Made by a program: the position numbers and the translations under genes. This document shows, piece after piece, positions 1 to 6,655 of a stretch of 32,600 nt of DNA. Each line of letters begins with the position of its first letter. The stretch's first letter is position 1. The stretch is taken from assembly GCA_021792615.1 (NCBI GenBank), contig JAJYUJ010000030.1, positions 1 to 32,600 on the forward strand. The letters run 5' to 3'. The stretch is from a bacterium (GTDB taxonomy: Bacteria; JAMCPX01). The notes under the pieces are model-generated. The model saw nothing but the letters and a program-made list of their open reading frames with translations. It did no database searches and was not told where the DNA came from.

Positions 1-636
1 TCTTATATAACAGCTATAACCTTGGTTTTTATTTTAGTTATACCGATAAAATCTCGCTGTGATCAAAGTAGTCCAAAAGAAGTAATAAAAAAATATTATC
101 GGTTAATGATGAACTCGTGTTGGTGCTGCAATCCTCATGATTGGTCGTGTCCTAATAATCCTTTTTTTGCGATGTTACTTACAAAAAAATTTAATCCAAT
201 AGGAGAAAGAGAAGAATTGCAAGTTTCATTACCTTTACGAATTAATAATTGCAAAAAAAAGAAAAATAAAGCATCGTGCGATGTTACCTATTTCATTATT
301 GGCGAATTGACCACTATTTATGGTGTCCCCTTTGCTGAAAAAAATCATAAAGAAACGGTTACCTTTCAGTTAATAAAAAAGTCTGGCGTATGGAAAATTG
401 ATAGCATTATGCAGGATGGAATAGAGCGTAATGTGGATGGCAGTAATGTTGTGGCTGTTACATATGCACTAATAAACATTAAAAAAGATATCAAATATAT
501 ACATAAAGAAATAAATGAGAAGAAAGATAAAACAGATAAGACTCTCGATCTATTGAAAGAGCGCCTTGAATCTCTTCAGGAAGCGAAAAAGATAATCGAG
601 AAAAGAGAACAATACGGTGTAAAGGCATGGAATTAA
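1..636 (+). CDS. Exported NTF2-like protein, candidate immunity protein (5' partial)
   Basis: The reading frame is open from base 1. It begins inside a hydrophobic signal-like segment, so the true start lies just left of the window; the TTG at 22 is probably internal. The protein is homologous to those at 1767 and 3724. All three have an export segment ending in [K/R]-C, then a VI(E/K)KYY..MM motif, a Cys pair, a 'NNP' turn, VSLPL.INNCK, CDVTYFIIG, and a closing W-K-I.S strand typical of NTF2-like folds. Conserved cysteines suggest a disulfide-bonded periplasmic protein. Inference: immunity protein for an NlpC/P60 toxin encoded left of the window. The C-terminal coiled-coil tail is cut short (..YGVKAWN) relative to the paralogs, and the last 10 nt overlap the next gene. 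This looks like a recombination junction. Confidence 0.72.
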   Translation, partial: SYITAITLVFILVIPIKSRCDQSSPKEVIKKYYRLMMNSCWCCNPHDWSCPNNPFFAMLLTKKFNPIGEREELQVSLPLRINNCKKKKNKASCDVTYFIIGELTTIYGVPFAEKNHKETVTFQLIKKSGVWKIDSIMQDGIERNVDGSNVVAVTYALINIKKDIKYIHKEINEKKDKTDKTLDLLKERLESLQEAKKIIEKREQYGVKAWN

Positions 637-1763
637 TAACCCAAAATACTTGTATAAGGCCCGATACCTACCTGTTTGGGACAATGTCAAAGGTAGATAA
701 AGGTGGAGTAAGCATAGATGTTAAGAGAGACATAGATATACCTTTGCCTATAGACGGAAACACGGGCAGGAGCATAGACTACATGAATGTCTCGGGGCTT
801 GGAAGCTCATCATGGGAGAGTTCAATACTTGGAGGCTTTTTCTCAATGCCAACGGTATCGGCAGTAAAGCTTTTAAATGCAGCCTATAAACAGGGTATTC
901 CGATCTACACGATCACCAGTAGCAACATGAATACAATCCTTTCCCAGCTTAATGTTGATCCATCAGTTATTTCAGCCATACAGAATGCAATCAATGCTGG
1001 TTATGAAGTAATCATCTCCCAAACTAATGTACAGTATTACGACTGGAACGGAGTAGGCTACATTGTATATGATCCATCCACAGGGGCAGGTGGGTATATG
1101 ATAAACGGTGGGTTGATGGGGGCGGGAACAGCATGTCCTTTGCCTAAACCAGGAGCATCTGATCCACCGGGACAAACATGTCCCTCAACAGTTCCACTTA
1201 CATCTATTTTTGCTGTGGATAGCTATGGTCAAACACAGCTTACTTCTGTAGCAAGAAATGATATAGTAGATTGTGCGGCATCACAAATAGGTGCCCCATA
1301 TATAGGGGGATGCCCATATGGACAAAATTGCCAAAACAATTGTAGTCCTCTTTCAAATGCATCAAGGAATTGTTTCGATTGCTCTGGATTAGTAGCTTAC
1401 TGTTATAGCATAGCAGGTTTTAAACAATTTGAGGTAATCTCAAAGGATTCTGGCACAAAGTATTCTGGAAATGGAGCAACACGTTACTATAATTTTCTAG
1501 AACAATGTGGTGGAATTACAGCACACCCTCAGGATGGAGATATCTATTTCTTTGCCGTTGCTACTGGTAAAAATAAGGGATATATGGATCACGTAGCAAT
1601 AGCATTCGCAGATGGCAGTGGTTTCTTAATAGATGCCTCACAACCAATTGGGTTTGTATTTCCTAGGACTATCGACGATGTAATAAGGGCAAGTGGTAAC
1701 TATGTAACACTTGAAGCGATTGGTGATTTGTTAGATAATTCATATCAATGTCAGGTGAAATAA
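627..1763 (+). CDS. NlpC/P60 toxin-cassette protein, copy 1
   Basis: This 378-aa protein has two parts. Residues ~14-206 are a constant region (GVSIDVKRDIDIPLPIDG, WNGVGYIVYDP, GAGGYMI.GGLMG, CPLPKPGASDPPGQ) nearly identical to copy 2. I recall similar blocks near the ends of large transglutaminase-like deltaproteobacterial proteins. Residues ~207-378 form an NlpC/P60 (papain-like) peptidase: Cys252 in FDCSGLV, His322 in MDHVAIA, and a polar third residue probably near Asp336 in LIDA. Such domains cut peptidoglycan stem peptides. There is no signal peptide. The partner gene starts 3 nt downstream. The start codon overlaps the preceding gene and the N-terminus is 42 residues shorter than copy 2, so this is a 5'-truncated cassette; its Shine-Dalgarno is poorly placed (AAAGG, 1 nt spacing). 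Toxin role and delivery are inferred; the NlpC/P60 fold is well supported. Confidence 0.82.
   Translation: MELITQNTCIRPDTYLFGTMSKVDKGGVSIDVKRDIDIPLPIDGNTGRSIDYMNVSGLGSSSWESSILGGFFSMPTVSAVKLLNAAYKQGIPIYTITSSNMNTILSQLNVDPSVISAIQNAINAGYEVIISQTNVQYYDWNGVGYIVYDPSTGAGGYMINGGLMGAGTACPLPKPGASDPPGQTCPSTVPLTSIFAVDSYGQTQLTSVARNDIVDCAASQIGAPYIGGCPYGQNCQNNCSPLSNASRNCFDCSGLVAYCYSIAGFKQFEVISKDSGTKYSGNGATRYYNFLEQCGGITAHPQDGDIYFFAVATGKNKGYMDHVAIAFADGSGFLIDASQPIGFVFPRTIDDVIRASGNYVTLEAIGDLLDNSYQCQVK
666..1244 (+). repeat. Constant block of the toxin cassette, copy 1
   Basis: This 579-nt block aligns without gaps to 2617-3195. Positions 780-886 are identical to 2731-2837 over 107 nt, silent sites included. Outside the block (beginning of the NlpC/P60 domain) the two genes diverge strongly. 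The pattern points to recent duplication or gene conversion of the 5' part, with diversification of the 3' toxin part. Confidence 0.9.
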
Positions 1764-1766
1764 ATT

Positions 1767-2432
1767 ATGAAACGATATCAAATATTTATTTTATTGTTTT
1801 TTGTTTTGATGTTGCCTACACTTTCCAAGTGTAAAACGAGTAATCCTAACCAAGTAATAGAGAAATATTATAAAATAGTTATGAATACATGCAGGGCTTG
1901 TGGCACTCCGCAAACTGATTTGTCTCGTCCACAAAATAATCCTGGATTAGCAAAACTGTTGACCAGACAATTTTCTCCCATAGCAGAAAAAGATTTTGAG
2001 CAAGTCTCATTACCTTTACACATCAATAATTGTAAAGAAAAAAATAATAAAGCAACATGTGATGTTACTTATTTTATTATAGGACAATGGAATTATTATG
2101 ATCCATTTTGTGAACGACATTTTATAAGAACAGTAACATTTAACTTATTGAAAATATCTGGAACATGGAAAATCAATAGTATAATAGAAGACGGTATAGA
2201 GCATAATAGTGATAATAGTAACTTGATATCCATACCTTTTATCTTAAAAAGAATTGATAAAGATATAAAATATTCATGTAGTAAAAAATGGCTTAAAAAA
2301 TGGTGTATAACACTAAAGCTAGATAAAAGAGCGATTAAAAAGATAGAAAAAAGAGCATTAAAGTACGAAATTAAGAATAATGAGGTGTTTATAAAAAAGT
2401 TGGCATGTCCACAAATAAGTAAACAAAGATAA
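1767..2432 (+). CDS. Exported NTF2-like protein, candidate immunity to copy 1
   Basis: This 221-aa protein starts 3 nt after the NlpC/P60 gene, with AGGTGA in the end of that gene as a possible ribosome site. Residues 1-23 are a signal peptide (MKRYQ, then a hydrophobic stretch ending LSKC). The body is NTF2-like: QVIEKYYKIVMNTC..C, NNPGLAKLLT, VSLPLHINNCK, CDVTYFIIG, TWKINSI. A lysine-rich helical C-terminal tail follows. Cysteines are conserved with both paralogs. The cysteine at the signal-peptide end is preceded by Lys, not Gly/Ala/Ser, so a classic lipobox is not met; it may be a disulfide cysteine. Inferred role: periplasmic immunity protein protecting the producer from the adjacent peptidoglycan-targeting toxin. 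The function is untested; exported status and paralogy are clear. Confidence 0.75.
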   Translation: MKRYQIFILLFFVLMLPTLSKCKTSNPNQVIEKYYKIVMNTCRACGTPQTDLSRPQNNPGLAKLLTRQFSPIAEKDFEQVSLPLHINNCKEKNNKATCDVTYFIIGQWNYYDPFCERHFIRTVTFNLLKISGTWKINSIIEDGIEHNSDNSNLISIPFILKRIDKDIKYSCSKKWLKKWCITLKLDKRAIKKIEKRALKYEIKNNEVFIKKLACPQISKQR

Positions 2433-2451
2433 AGGCTAAAAGGAGCCAAAG

Positions 2452-3720
2452 TTGTCTAAAAACAATATTGATATACAGAACTTTTATAGTTTACCTAACA
2501 TCGGCATATCTTATTTCAGCCATCTTGATTTTGAACAAGCTCTCTATGGAAAGAACCTACAGGTAGTTGACATCAAGCAGCCTTCGGAGGCACTGGTCAG
2601 TGCAGATGTGATACCCACGTATTTGCTTGGAACGGTATCAAAGGTCGATGAAAGTGGAGTGAGCATAGATGTCAAGAGAGACATAGATATACCGTTGCCT
2701 ATAGATGGGAACACAGGCAGAAGCATAGATTACATGAATGTCTCGGGGCTTGGAAGCTCATCATGGGAGAGTTCAATACTTGGAGGCTTTTTCTCAATGC
2801 CAACGGTATCGGCAGTAAAGCTTTTAAATGCAGCCTACAAACAGGGTATTCCGATCTACACTATCACCAGTAGCAACATGGATAGTATCCTTCCCAAGCT
2901 TAGCGTTGATTCAACGGTAATCTCAGCAATACAAGACGCCATTAATGCTGGCGATGAAGTCATCATCTCCCAGAGTAACATCCAATACTACGATTGGAAC
3001 GGAGTAGGCTACATCGTATATGATCCAGCAACAGGTGCAGGTGGGTATATGATAAGCGGTGGGTTGATGGGGGTGGGGACAGCATGTCCTTTGCCTAAAC
3101 CAGGAGCATCTGATCCACCGGGACAGGTTTGTCCTGCAACAGTACCACTTACATCTCTTTTTGCCGTGGATAGTTACGGTGAAACACAACTTACTGCTGA
3201 AGCAAGAGAAAATATAATAATGAATGCAGCGTCTGCACTCGGTTCTTCATATGTCCCAAGTTGTCCATTTGGTGGCGAGACGTGTACAAATCATTGTCCG
3301 GCTGGACAGATTTGCTTCGATTGCTCTGGATTAGTTTCTGCCGTTTATGCTTTTCAAGGTTTTACACAATATTATAAGCTCACAAATGGCTTAGCACCGA
3401 GCGTTGCAGGAGGGGGAGCGACGAAGATTTATGCATTTTTAGTTGGATGTGGTGCAATGGAATCAATCAACACACTTCCTCAAAATGGTGACATTTATTT
3501 CTTCAAAAAAAATAAAACTGGTATAAATAATAATCCTGTTCCGATGGATCATGTTGCAATTGCAGTAGGTACCTACGGCGCTTTAATTGATGCAGTAGTC
3601 CCAACTCATATGGTAAGTTGGAGAACAATCGATGATGTAATAAGTAAAAGTGGTTATACTGTAACATTTTATGGCATAGGTAATCTGTTAGATAATTCAA
3701 ATCAGTGTCTGTTGAAGTGA
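2452..3720 (+). CDS. NlpC/P60 toxin-cassette protein, copy 2
   Basis: The 422-aa protein starts at TTG 2452, supported by AGGAG at 2441-2445 with a 6-nt spacer. Residues 1-55 are absent from copy 1. Residues 56-248 are the constant block. Residues ~250-422 are a second NlpC/P60 domain with Cys291 (FDCSGLV), His367 (MDHVAIA) and LIDA around Asp380. The toxin domain shares only its catalytic motifs and its end (TIDDVI..SG, IG.LLDNS.QC) with copy 1. It is thus a divergent allele of the same family. The partner gene follows after 3 nt. There is no signal peptide, so secretion would have to depend on a parent protein or a dedicated apparatus not seen here. A housekeeping hydrolase is unlikely because such enzymes carry signal peptides and no such constant block. 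Confidence 0.83.
   Translation: MSKNNIDIQNFYSLPNIGISYFSHLDFEQALYGKNLQVVDIKQPSEALVSADVIPTYLLGTVSKVDESGVSIDVKRDIDIPLPIDGNTGRSIDYMNVSGLGSSSWESSILGGFFSMPTVSAVKLLNAAYKQGIPIYTITSSNMDSILPKLSVDSTVISAIQDAINAGDEVIISQSNIQYYDWNGVGYIVYDPATGAGGYMISGGLMGVGTACPLPKPGASDPPGQVCPATVPLTSLFAVDSYGETQLTAEARENIIMNAASALGSSYVPSCPFGGETCTNHCPAGQICFDCSGLVSAVYAFQGFTQYYKLTNGLAPSVAGGGATKIYAFLVGCGAMESINTLPQNGDIYFFKKNKTGINNNPVPMDHVAIAVGTYGALIDAVVPTHMVSWRTIDDVISKSGYTVTFYGIGNLLDNSNQCLLK
2617..3195 (+). repeat. Constant block of the toxin cassette, copy 2
   Basis: This is the gapless counterpart of 666-1244. Both blocks end at the codons for TQLT, immediately before the peptidase domain begins. This marks the likely point at which toxin tips are exchanged. 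Confidence 0.9.
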
Positions 3721-3723
3721 CTT

Positions 3724-4404
3724 ATGAAAAATTATCTAACACTTATTTTTTTGTTATTTGTTTTGCTATCAACGCATATTACTAAATGTGATGAACTCAC
3801 CCCAAAACAAGTTATAGAAAAGTATTATAAGATAATGATGGGTACGTGCTGGGGATGCTGGTATGGTTCTTTAGCTTTTCCGGAAAATAATCCCTCATTA
3901 GTCAAATTGATTACTAAGAATTTTCACCCAGTAGGAGGGGTAGAGACGTTGTCTGTAGCATTGCCGCCAATCATTGACAACTGTAAAATTAAGGGAAACG
4001 AGGCTTCATGTGGTATGACGAATTATATTTTAGGTGAACAAACACCAGACTATAACACTTTCTGTGAGCTACACCAAGTTACAAAAACAATATATAAATT
4101 AAAAACAATTTCCGGAACCTGGAAGATAAGTAGCGTCAAAAACAGCGGGGGAAAAGAAGGTTTGTATGACAATAGTAAATTAATATCCGTTACAACTGCC
4201 TTAAAAAGGATCGATGAATATATAGCTATATATCGCAAAACAGTGCGAAGAAAAAACGCTGCACAGGCAGATATTAATATAGCAAAGGTAAATATTAAAA
4301 TGCTCGAAAAAGATAAAAAGGGTATTAAGGAAATAGAAAGTAAAGCATTAAAATACGGGCTTAGAGAGAACGAGGTATTTGTAAAAGATTTGGTGTGTAA
4401 CTAG
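3724..4404 (+). CDS. Exported NTF2-like protein, candidate immunity to copy 2
   Basis: This 226-aa protein starts 3 nt after the second NlpC/P60 gene. The signal peptide covers residues 1-22 (MKNYL, then a hydrophobic core ending HITKC). The same core motifs are present: QVIEKYYKIMMGTCWGC, ENNPSLVKLIT, a central INCK/DNCK-type segment, a conserved Cys before a short strand, and TWKISSV. The tail, residues ~150-226, is a lysine-rich probable coiled coil ending ALKYGLRENEVFVKDLVC, which matches the 1767 paralog and shows what the 5'-partial copy has lost. It is inferred to be the cognate periplasmic immunity protein for the toxin at 2452. Divergence from its paralogs parallels the divergence of the toxins. 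Confidence 0.74.
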   Translation: MKNYLTLIFLLFVLLSTHITKCDELTPKQVIEKYYKIMMGTCWGCWYGSLAFPENNPSLVKLITKNFHPVGGVETLSVALPPIIDNCKIKGNEASCGMTNYILGEQTPDYNTFCELHQVTKTIYKLKTISGTWKISSVKNSGGKEGLYDNSKLISVTTALKRIDEYIAIYRKTVRRKNAAQADINIAKVNIKMLEKDKKGIKEIESKALKYGLRENEVFVKDLVCN

Positions 4405-4489
4405 CCAAAATACAGAAACAATGAAGTTAATAATATGTAATAAAAGTAATTGAAGCAGTATAGTTTAACCAAAAACTGATGATAAAAAG

Positions 4490-5002
4490 ATGAAGAACTT
4501 ATTTAAAGTCTCAATTTTAGTCTTTTTTGCATTCATATCTGCAACCTCCTCATTCGCAGACACCACCGCAATCACTAACGGTCTTTCCTGGCTTACAACA
4601 AATCAGAACTCCGATGGCAGTTTTGGGATAACAGAAACTACGATACTGGATACGACAAATGTGTTGGATACGCTCAAGTTTTTGCAGCCTACAAGCACTT
4701 CTTATTTAACCGGTGTTACATGGCTCAGTTCCCAGAGCGTGACTTCGACAGACTTTCTTGCAAGGCAGATAATAAGTCTTTCATCAGTGGGTGTAGGTAT
4801 TACATCTGATTTAACAAACCTTCTTGGGATTGAGAATATAGATAATGGATGGGGTGGGGATATAAGCTCCACAAGCATGATAATCGACACCACCCTTGCC
4901 CTTTCTGCGCTGAAATCGGTCAATTACTCAAATCAGACTACGATCAGCAATGCGGTTTTATATCTTGTAACCAACCGGATACAAAACAGGATTTTCATAT
5001 GA
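4490..5002 (+). pseudogene. Truncated N-terminus of a secreted alpha/alpha-toroid (prenyltransferase/squalene-cyclase-like repeat) protein
   Basis: The 170-aa frame begins with a signal peptide (residues 1-23, ending FISATSSFA). It continues with repeats of the prenyltransferase/squalene-oxidase toroid type: WLTTNQNSDGSFG, TDFLARQIISLSSVG, IDNGWGGD, DTTLALSALKSVNYS. The next repeat is broken. After LVTN the expected repeat continues in a different frame (QPDTK from 4972) and then in a third (TGFSYEANS from about 4986), followed by stops. At least two indels therefore ended the gene. Such toroids occur, as I recall, at the N-termini of very large secreted deltaproteobacterial proteins, some of which may carry the constant block seen in the cassettes. 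It could be the decayed head of another parent toxin; that link is inference. Confidence 0.62.
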
Positions 5003-5118
5003 AGCAAATAGTTAAATTAACCGCATCTTCTAACAGGGCAGGGCGAGTATAGCGGAAGCCAGGAATGAAATATAATAACCAACATCGGACAGCGGGTAGC
5101 CAAGGGACTCAGTCTCTG

Positions 5119-5153
5119 TCATTGCGAGAAGCTGAAAGCGACGAAGCAATCCC
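5119..5153. repeat. Dispersed interspersed repeat of the TCATTGCGAG...CGAAGCAATC type
   Basis: This short element has terminal complementarity (ATTGC at 5121-5125, GCAAT at 5146-5150). Its sequence style (tcattgcgag..gaagcgacgaagcaatccc) is a familiar dispersed intergenic repeat in many bacterial chromosomes. It lies in the 394-nt gap between the toroid remnant and apt. Confidence 0.6.
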
Positions 5154-5171
5154 AGACAATGTAACCCCCAT

Positions 5172-5315
5172 CCCCCCTTGTCAGGGGGGCTTCTTTCCAC
5201 TCTCCCCCTGTTAAGGGGGACGAAAGGGGGTTTGATTTCCTGTCCCCTCTAAAAAGAGGGGATAAAATGGGTGTGTTAACCGTAACTCCCCTTGCCCCTC
5301 TTACCCTAAGAGGGG
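5172..5315. repeat. Cluster of four C-rich/G-rich palindromes
   Basis: Four separate hairpins sit in 144 nt: 5172-5189 (7-bp stem CCCCCCT/AGGGGGG), 5203-5220 (stem TCCCCCT/AGGGGGA), 5243-5262 (8-bp stem TCCCCTCT/AGAGGGGA) and 5295-5315 (9-bp stem CCCCTCTTA/TAAGAGGGG). The arms share a CCCCTCT/CCCCCTT theme but the loops differ. They look like mobile or REP-like extragenic palindromes and not like a terminator. No gene is visible in 5053-5446. Confidence 0.65.
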
Positions 5316-5361
5316 GATTAAAAAATAACAGACAATACCCTTAATAAACATCCTTCCCGAT

Positions 5362-5400
5362 AAAAAACCGCACTCATCGAGGTTGAGGATGTATGAAGTG
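5362..5400 (-). terminator. Candidate rho-independent terminator of apt
   Basis: Read on the minus strand, CACTTCAT (5393-5400) pairs with ATGAGTG (5371-5377) with one bulge. A TTTTTT run follows at 5362-5367. The loop is long (15 nt), so the call is tentative. Confidence 0.4.
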
Positions 5401-5446
5401 AGGGTATCGTGCTGGCGATGAAAATCCCGTAACTACTTCAATTCAC

Positions 5447-5971
5447 CTATTTGTACTGTATCAACGAGAACACAGGGTGCGGTTTTATCCTCTCCCTGCC
5501 TTTTAAGCCGAGCAACTCGATGACAAATGCACATTCAACGACCTTTCCGCCGGACTTTTTGACGAGTTGTACAGCGGCCGAGGCTGTACCGCCCGTTGCG
5601 AGAAGATCGTCAACAATGAGCACCTTGTCGCCTTTTTTTACGGAATCCTTGTGCATCTCTATCTCATCGACACCGTATTCGAGTTTATAGCTTGCCTTTA
5701 CGGTTTTGTACGGAAGCTTTCCCGTTTTTCTCACCAGGATAATACCTTTGCCAAGTTTGTATGCAAGTGCAGAGCCGATTATGAAGCCACGCGCATCTAT
5801 GGCAAGGATCACGTCTATGTCACGGTCGATATATCTGTTGCCGAAAATATCTATGGTGCGCTGGAAAGACCTTGCGTCTTTGAGAAGCGTGGTAATATCG
5901 TAAAATAGTATGCCCTTCTTGGGAAAATCCGGTATCTCCCGTATAGCCTTTTTCAGATCAAATTCTTCCAT
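5447..5971 (-). CDS. apt: Adenine phosphoribosyltransferase
   Basis: This cytosolic purine-salvage enzyme converts adenine and PRPP to AMP and pyrophosphate. It is 174 aa, the usual length for Apt. The PRPP-binding loop is VLIVDDLLATGGT at residues ~118-130. The N-terminal IREIPDFPKKGILFYDITTLL and the flexible RKTGKLPY segment (residues 81-88) are typical of bacterial Apt. The ATG is supported by GGAGGT at 5977-5982 with a 5-nt spacer. It is transcribed away from the ACT gene, from a promoter at 5991-6018. Confidence 0.95.
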   Translation of the reverse strand: MEEFDLKKAIREIPDFPKKGILFYDITTLLKDARSFQRTIDIFGNRYIDRDIDVILAIDARGFIIGSALAYKLGKGIILVRKTGKLPYKTVKASYKLEYGVDEIEMHKDSVKKGDKVLIVDDLLATGGTASAAVQLVKKSGGKVVECAFVIELLGLKGRERIKPHPVFSLIQYK

Positions 5972-5990
5972 GTTCTACCTCCACTTTACG

Positions 5991-6030
5991 TATATAAACT
6001 CAATGCTTAAAAATGCAATAAAAATTTACC
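5991..6030 (-). promoter_or_regulatory. apt promoter with conserved TTATTGCATTTTT element
   Basis: On the minus strand a -35 box TTGCAT (6013-6018) is followed by a 16-bp spacer and a -10 box TATATA (5991-5996). The -35 sits in a longer element (6007-6030) reading GGTAAATTTTTATTGCAT plus TTTTAAG, also found before proS and near 32437. The spacing to -10 is identical to that of proS. Confidence 0.6.
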
Positions 6031-6040
6031 GCTCACTTAC

Positions 6041-6069
6041 TTGAATTAGCTTTCTTTTTATTTTATATA
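6041..6069 (+). promoter_or_regulatory. Candidate promoter of the ACT-domain gene
   Basis: TTGAAT (6041-6046), a 17-bp spacer and TATATA (6064-6069) lie 16 nt before the ATG at 6086. The AGGAGGT ribosome site is at 6075-6081, so the leader would be short. Both hexamers match the sigma-70 consensus at 4 of 6 positions. Confidence 0.4.
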
Positions 6070-6085
6070 TGGATTAGGAGGTCTT

Positions 6086-6511
6086 ATGGCACAGCAGATA
6101 TCCGTTTTTATAGAGAATACGCGGGGCAGGCTGCGGGAAATCACCCGGTTATTGAAAGATGCCCGCATCAATATAAAGGCCCTTACTATTGCCGATACGC
6201 CGGACTTCGGTGTTGTCCGGATGATAACCGATAACAATCAGTACGCCCTGAAGATCCTCAAGGACGGCGGATTTACGACCAGGACCACGGACGTCATCGC
6301 AGTCAGGATCGAAAATAAGCCCGGCAGCCTGTTCGATATACTGTCCGTGCTTGAAAAGAAAGACCTTAATATAGAATACCTTTATTCTTACGCAGCAAGC
6401 CCTCACGAGCAGGCCATTCTGCTGTTCAGATTCGATGATAATGAATCTGCACAAAAGGCGCTGTCGGATTCAAACATACCGGTATTGTCTTCAGAAGAAC
6501 TGGTAAAATAA
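6086..6511 (+). CDS. Tandem ACT-domain protein
   Basis: The 141-aa protein consists of two ACT domains, residues ~4-68 (ISVFIENTRGRLREITRLL) and ~70-138 (IAVRIENKPGSLFDILSVL). It has no enzyme domain. ACT pairs bind small ligands, usually amino acids, at dimer interfaces. Stand-alone tandem-ACT proteins of this type are commonly encoded next to phenylacetate-CoA ligases, but none is present here; the nearest adenylating enzyme is the acyl-CoA synthetase at 7485. The ATG has a strong GGAGGT site. The ligand is unknown. Confidence 0.85.
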   Translation: MAQQISVFIENTRGRLREITRLLKDARINIKALTIADTPDFGVVRMITDNNQYALKILKDGGFTTRTTDVIAVRIENKPGSLFDILSVLEKKDLNIEYLYSYAASPHEQAILLFRFDDNESAQKALSDSNIPVLSSEELVK

Positions 6512-6595
6512 AAGGTTCTCGTTCCCTTCCCTTTTTATTTTACAAATAGTATGATGATTCGTGAGAGAAAAACCAAATAAAAGAAGGAGGGCTTT

Positions 6596-6655
6596 ATGAA
6601 AAAATCCTTTCCAAATCGGATCGGCGATCCCGGGCTGACAGGAGGCGTGTTATGA
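6596..6655 (+). CDS. Short leader ORF translationally coupled to the lipase gene
   Basis: A 19-codon ORF (peptide MKKSFPNRIGDPGLTGGVL) has a near-perfect AAGGAGG at 6584-6590, 5 nt before its ATG. It ends in an ATGA overlap with the next gene's start at 6652. The next gene has its own AGGAGG. Such an arrangement can couple translation or act as an attenuating leader. The peptide itself may have no function. Confidence 0.45.
   Translation: MKKSFPNRIGDPGLTGGVL

Noticed and set aside
5172-5315. Tandem C-rich hairpins considered as a CRISPR-like array.
   Set aside because: The units differ in sequence and spacing, there are no uniform repeats or spacers, and no cas genes are present.
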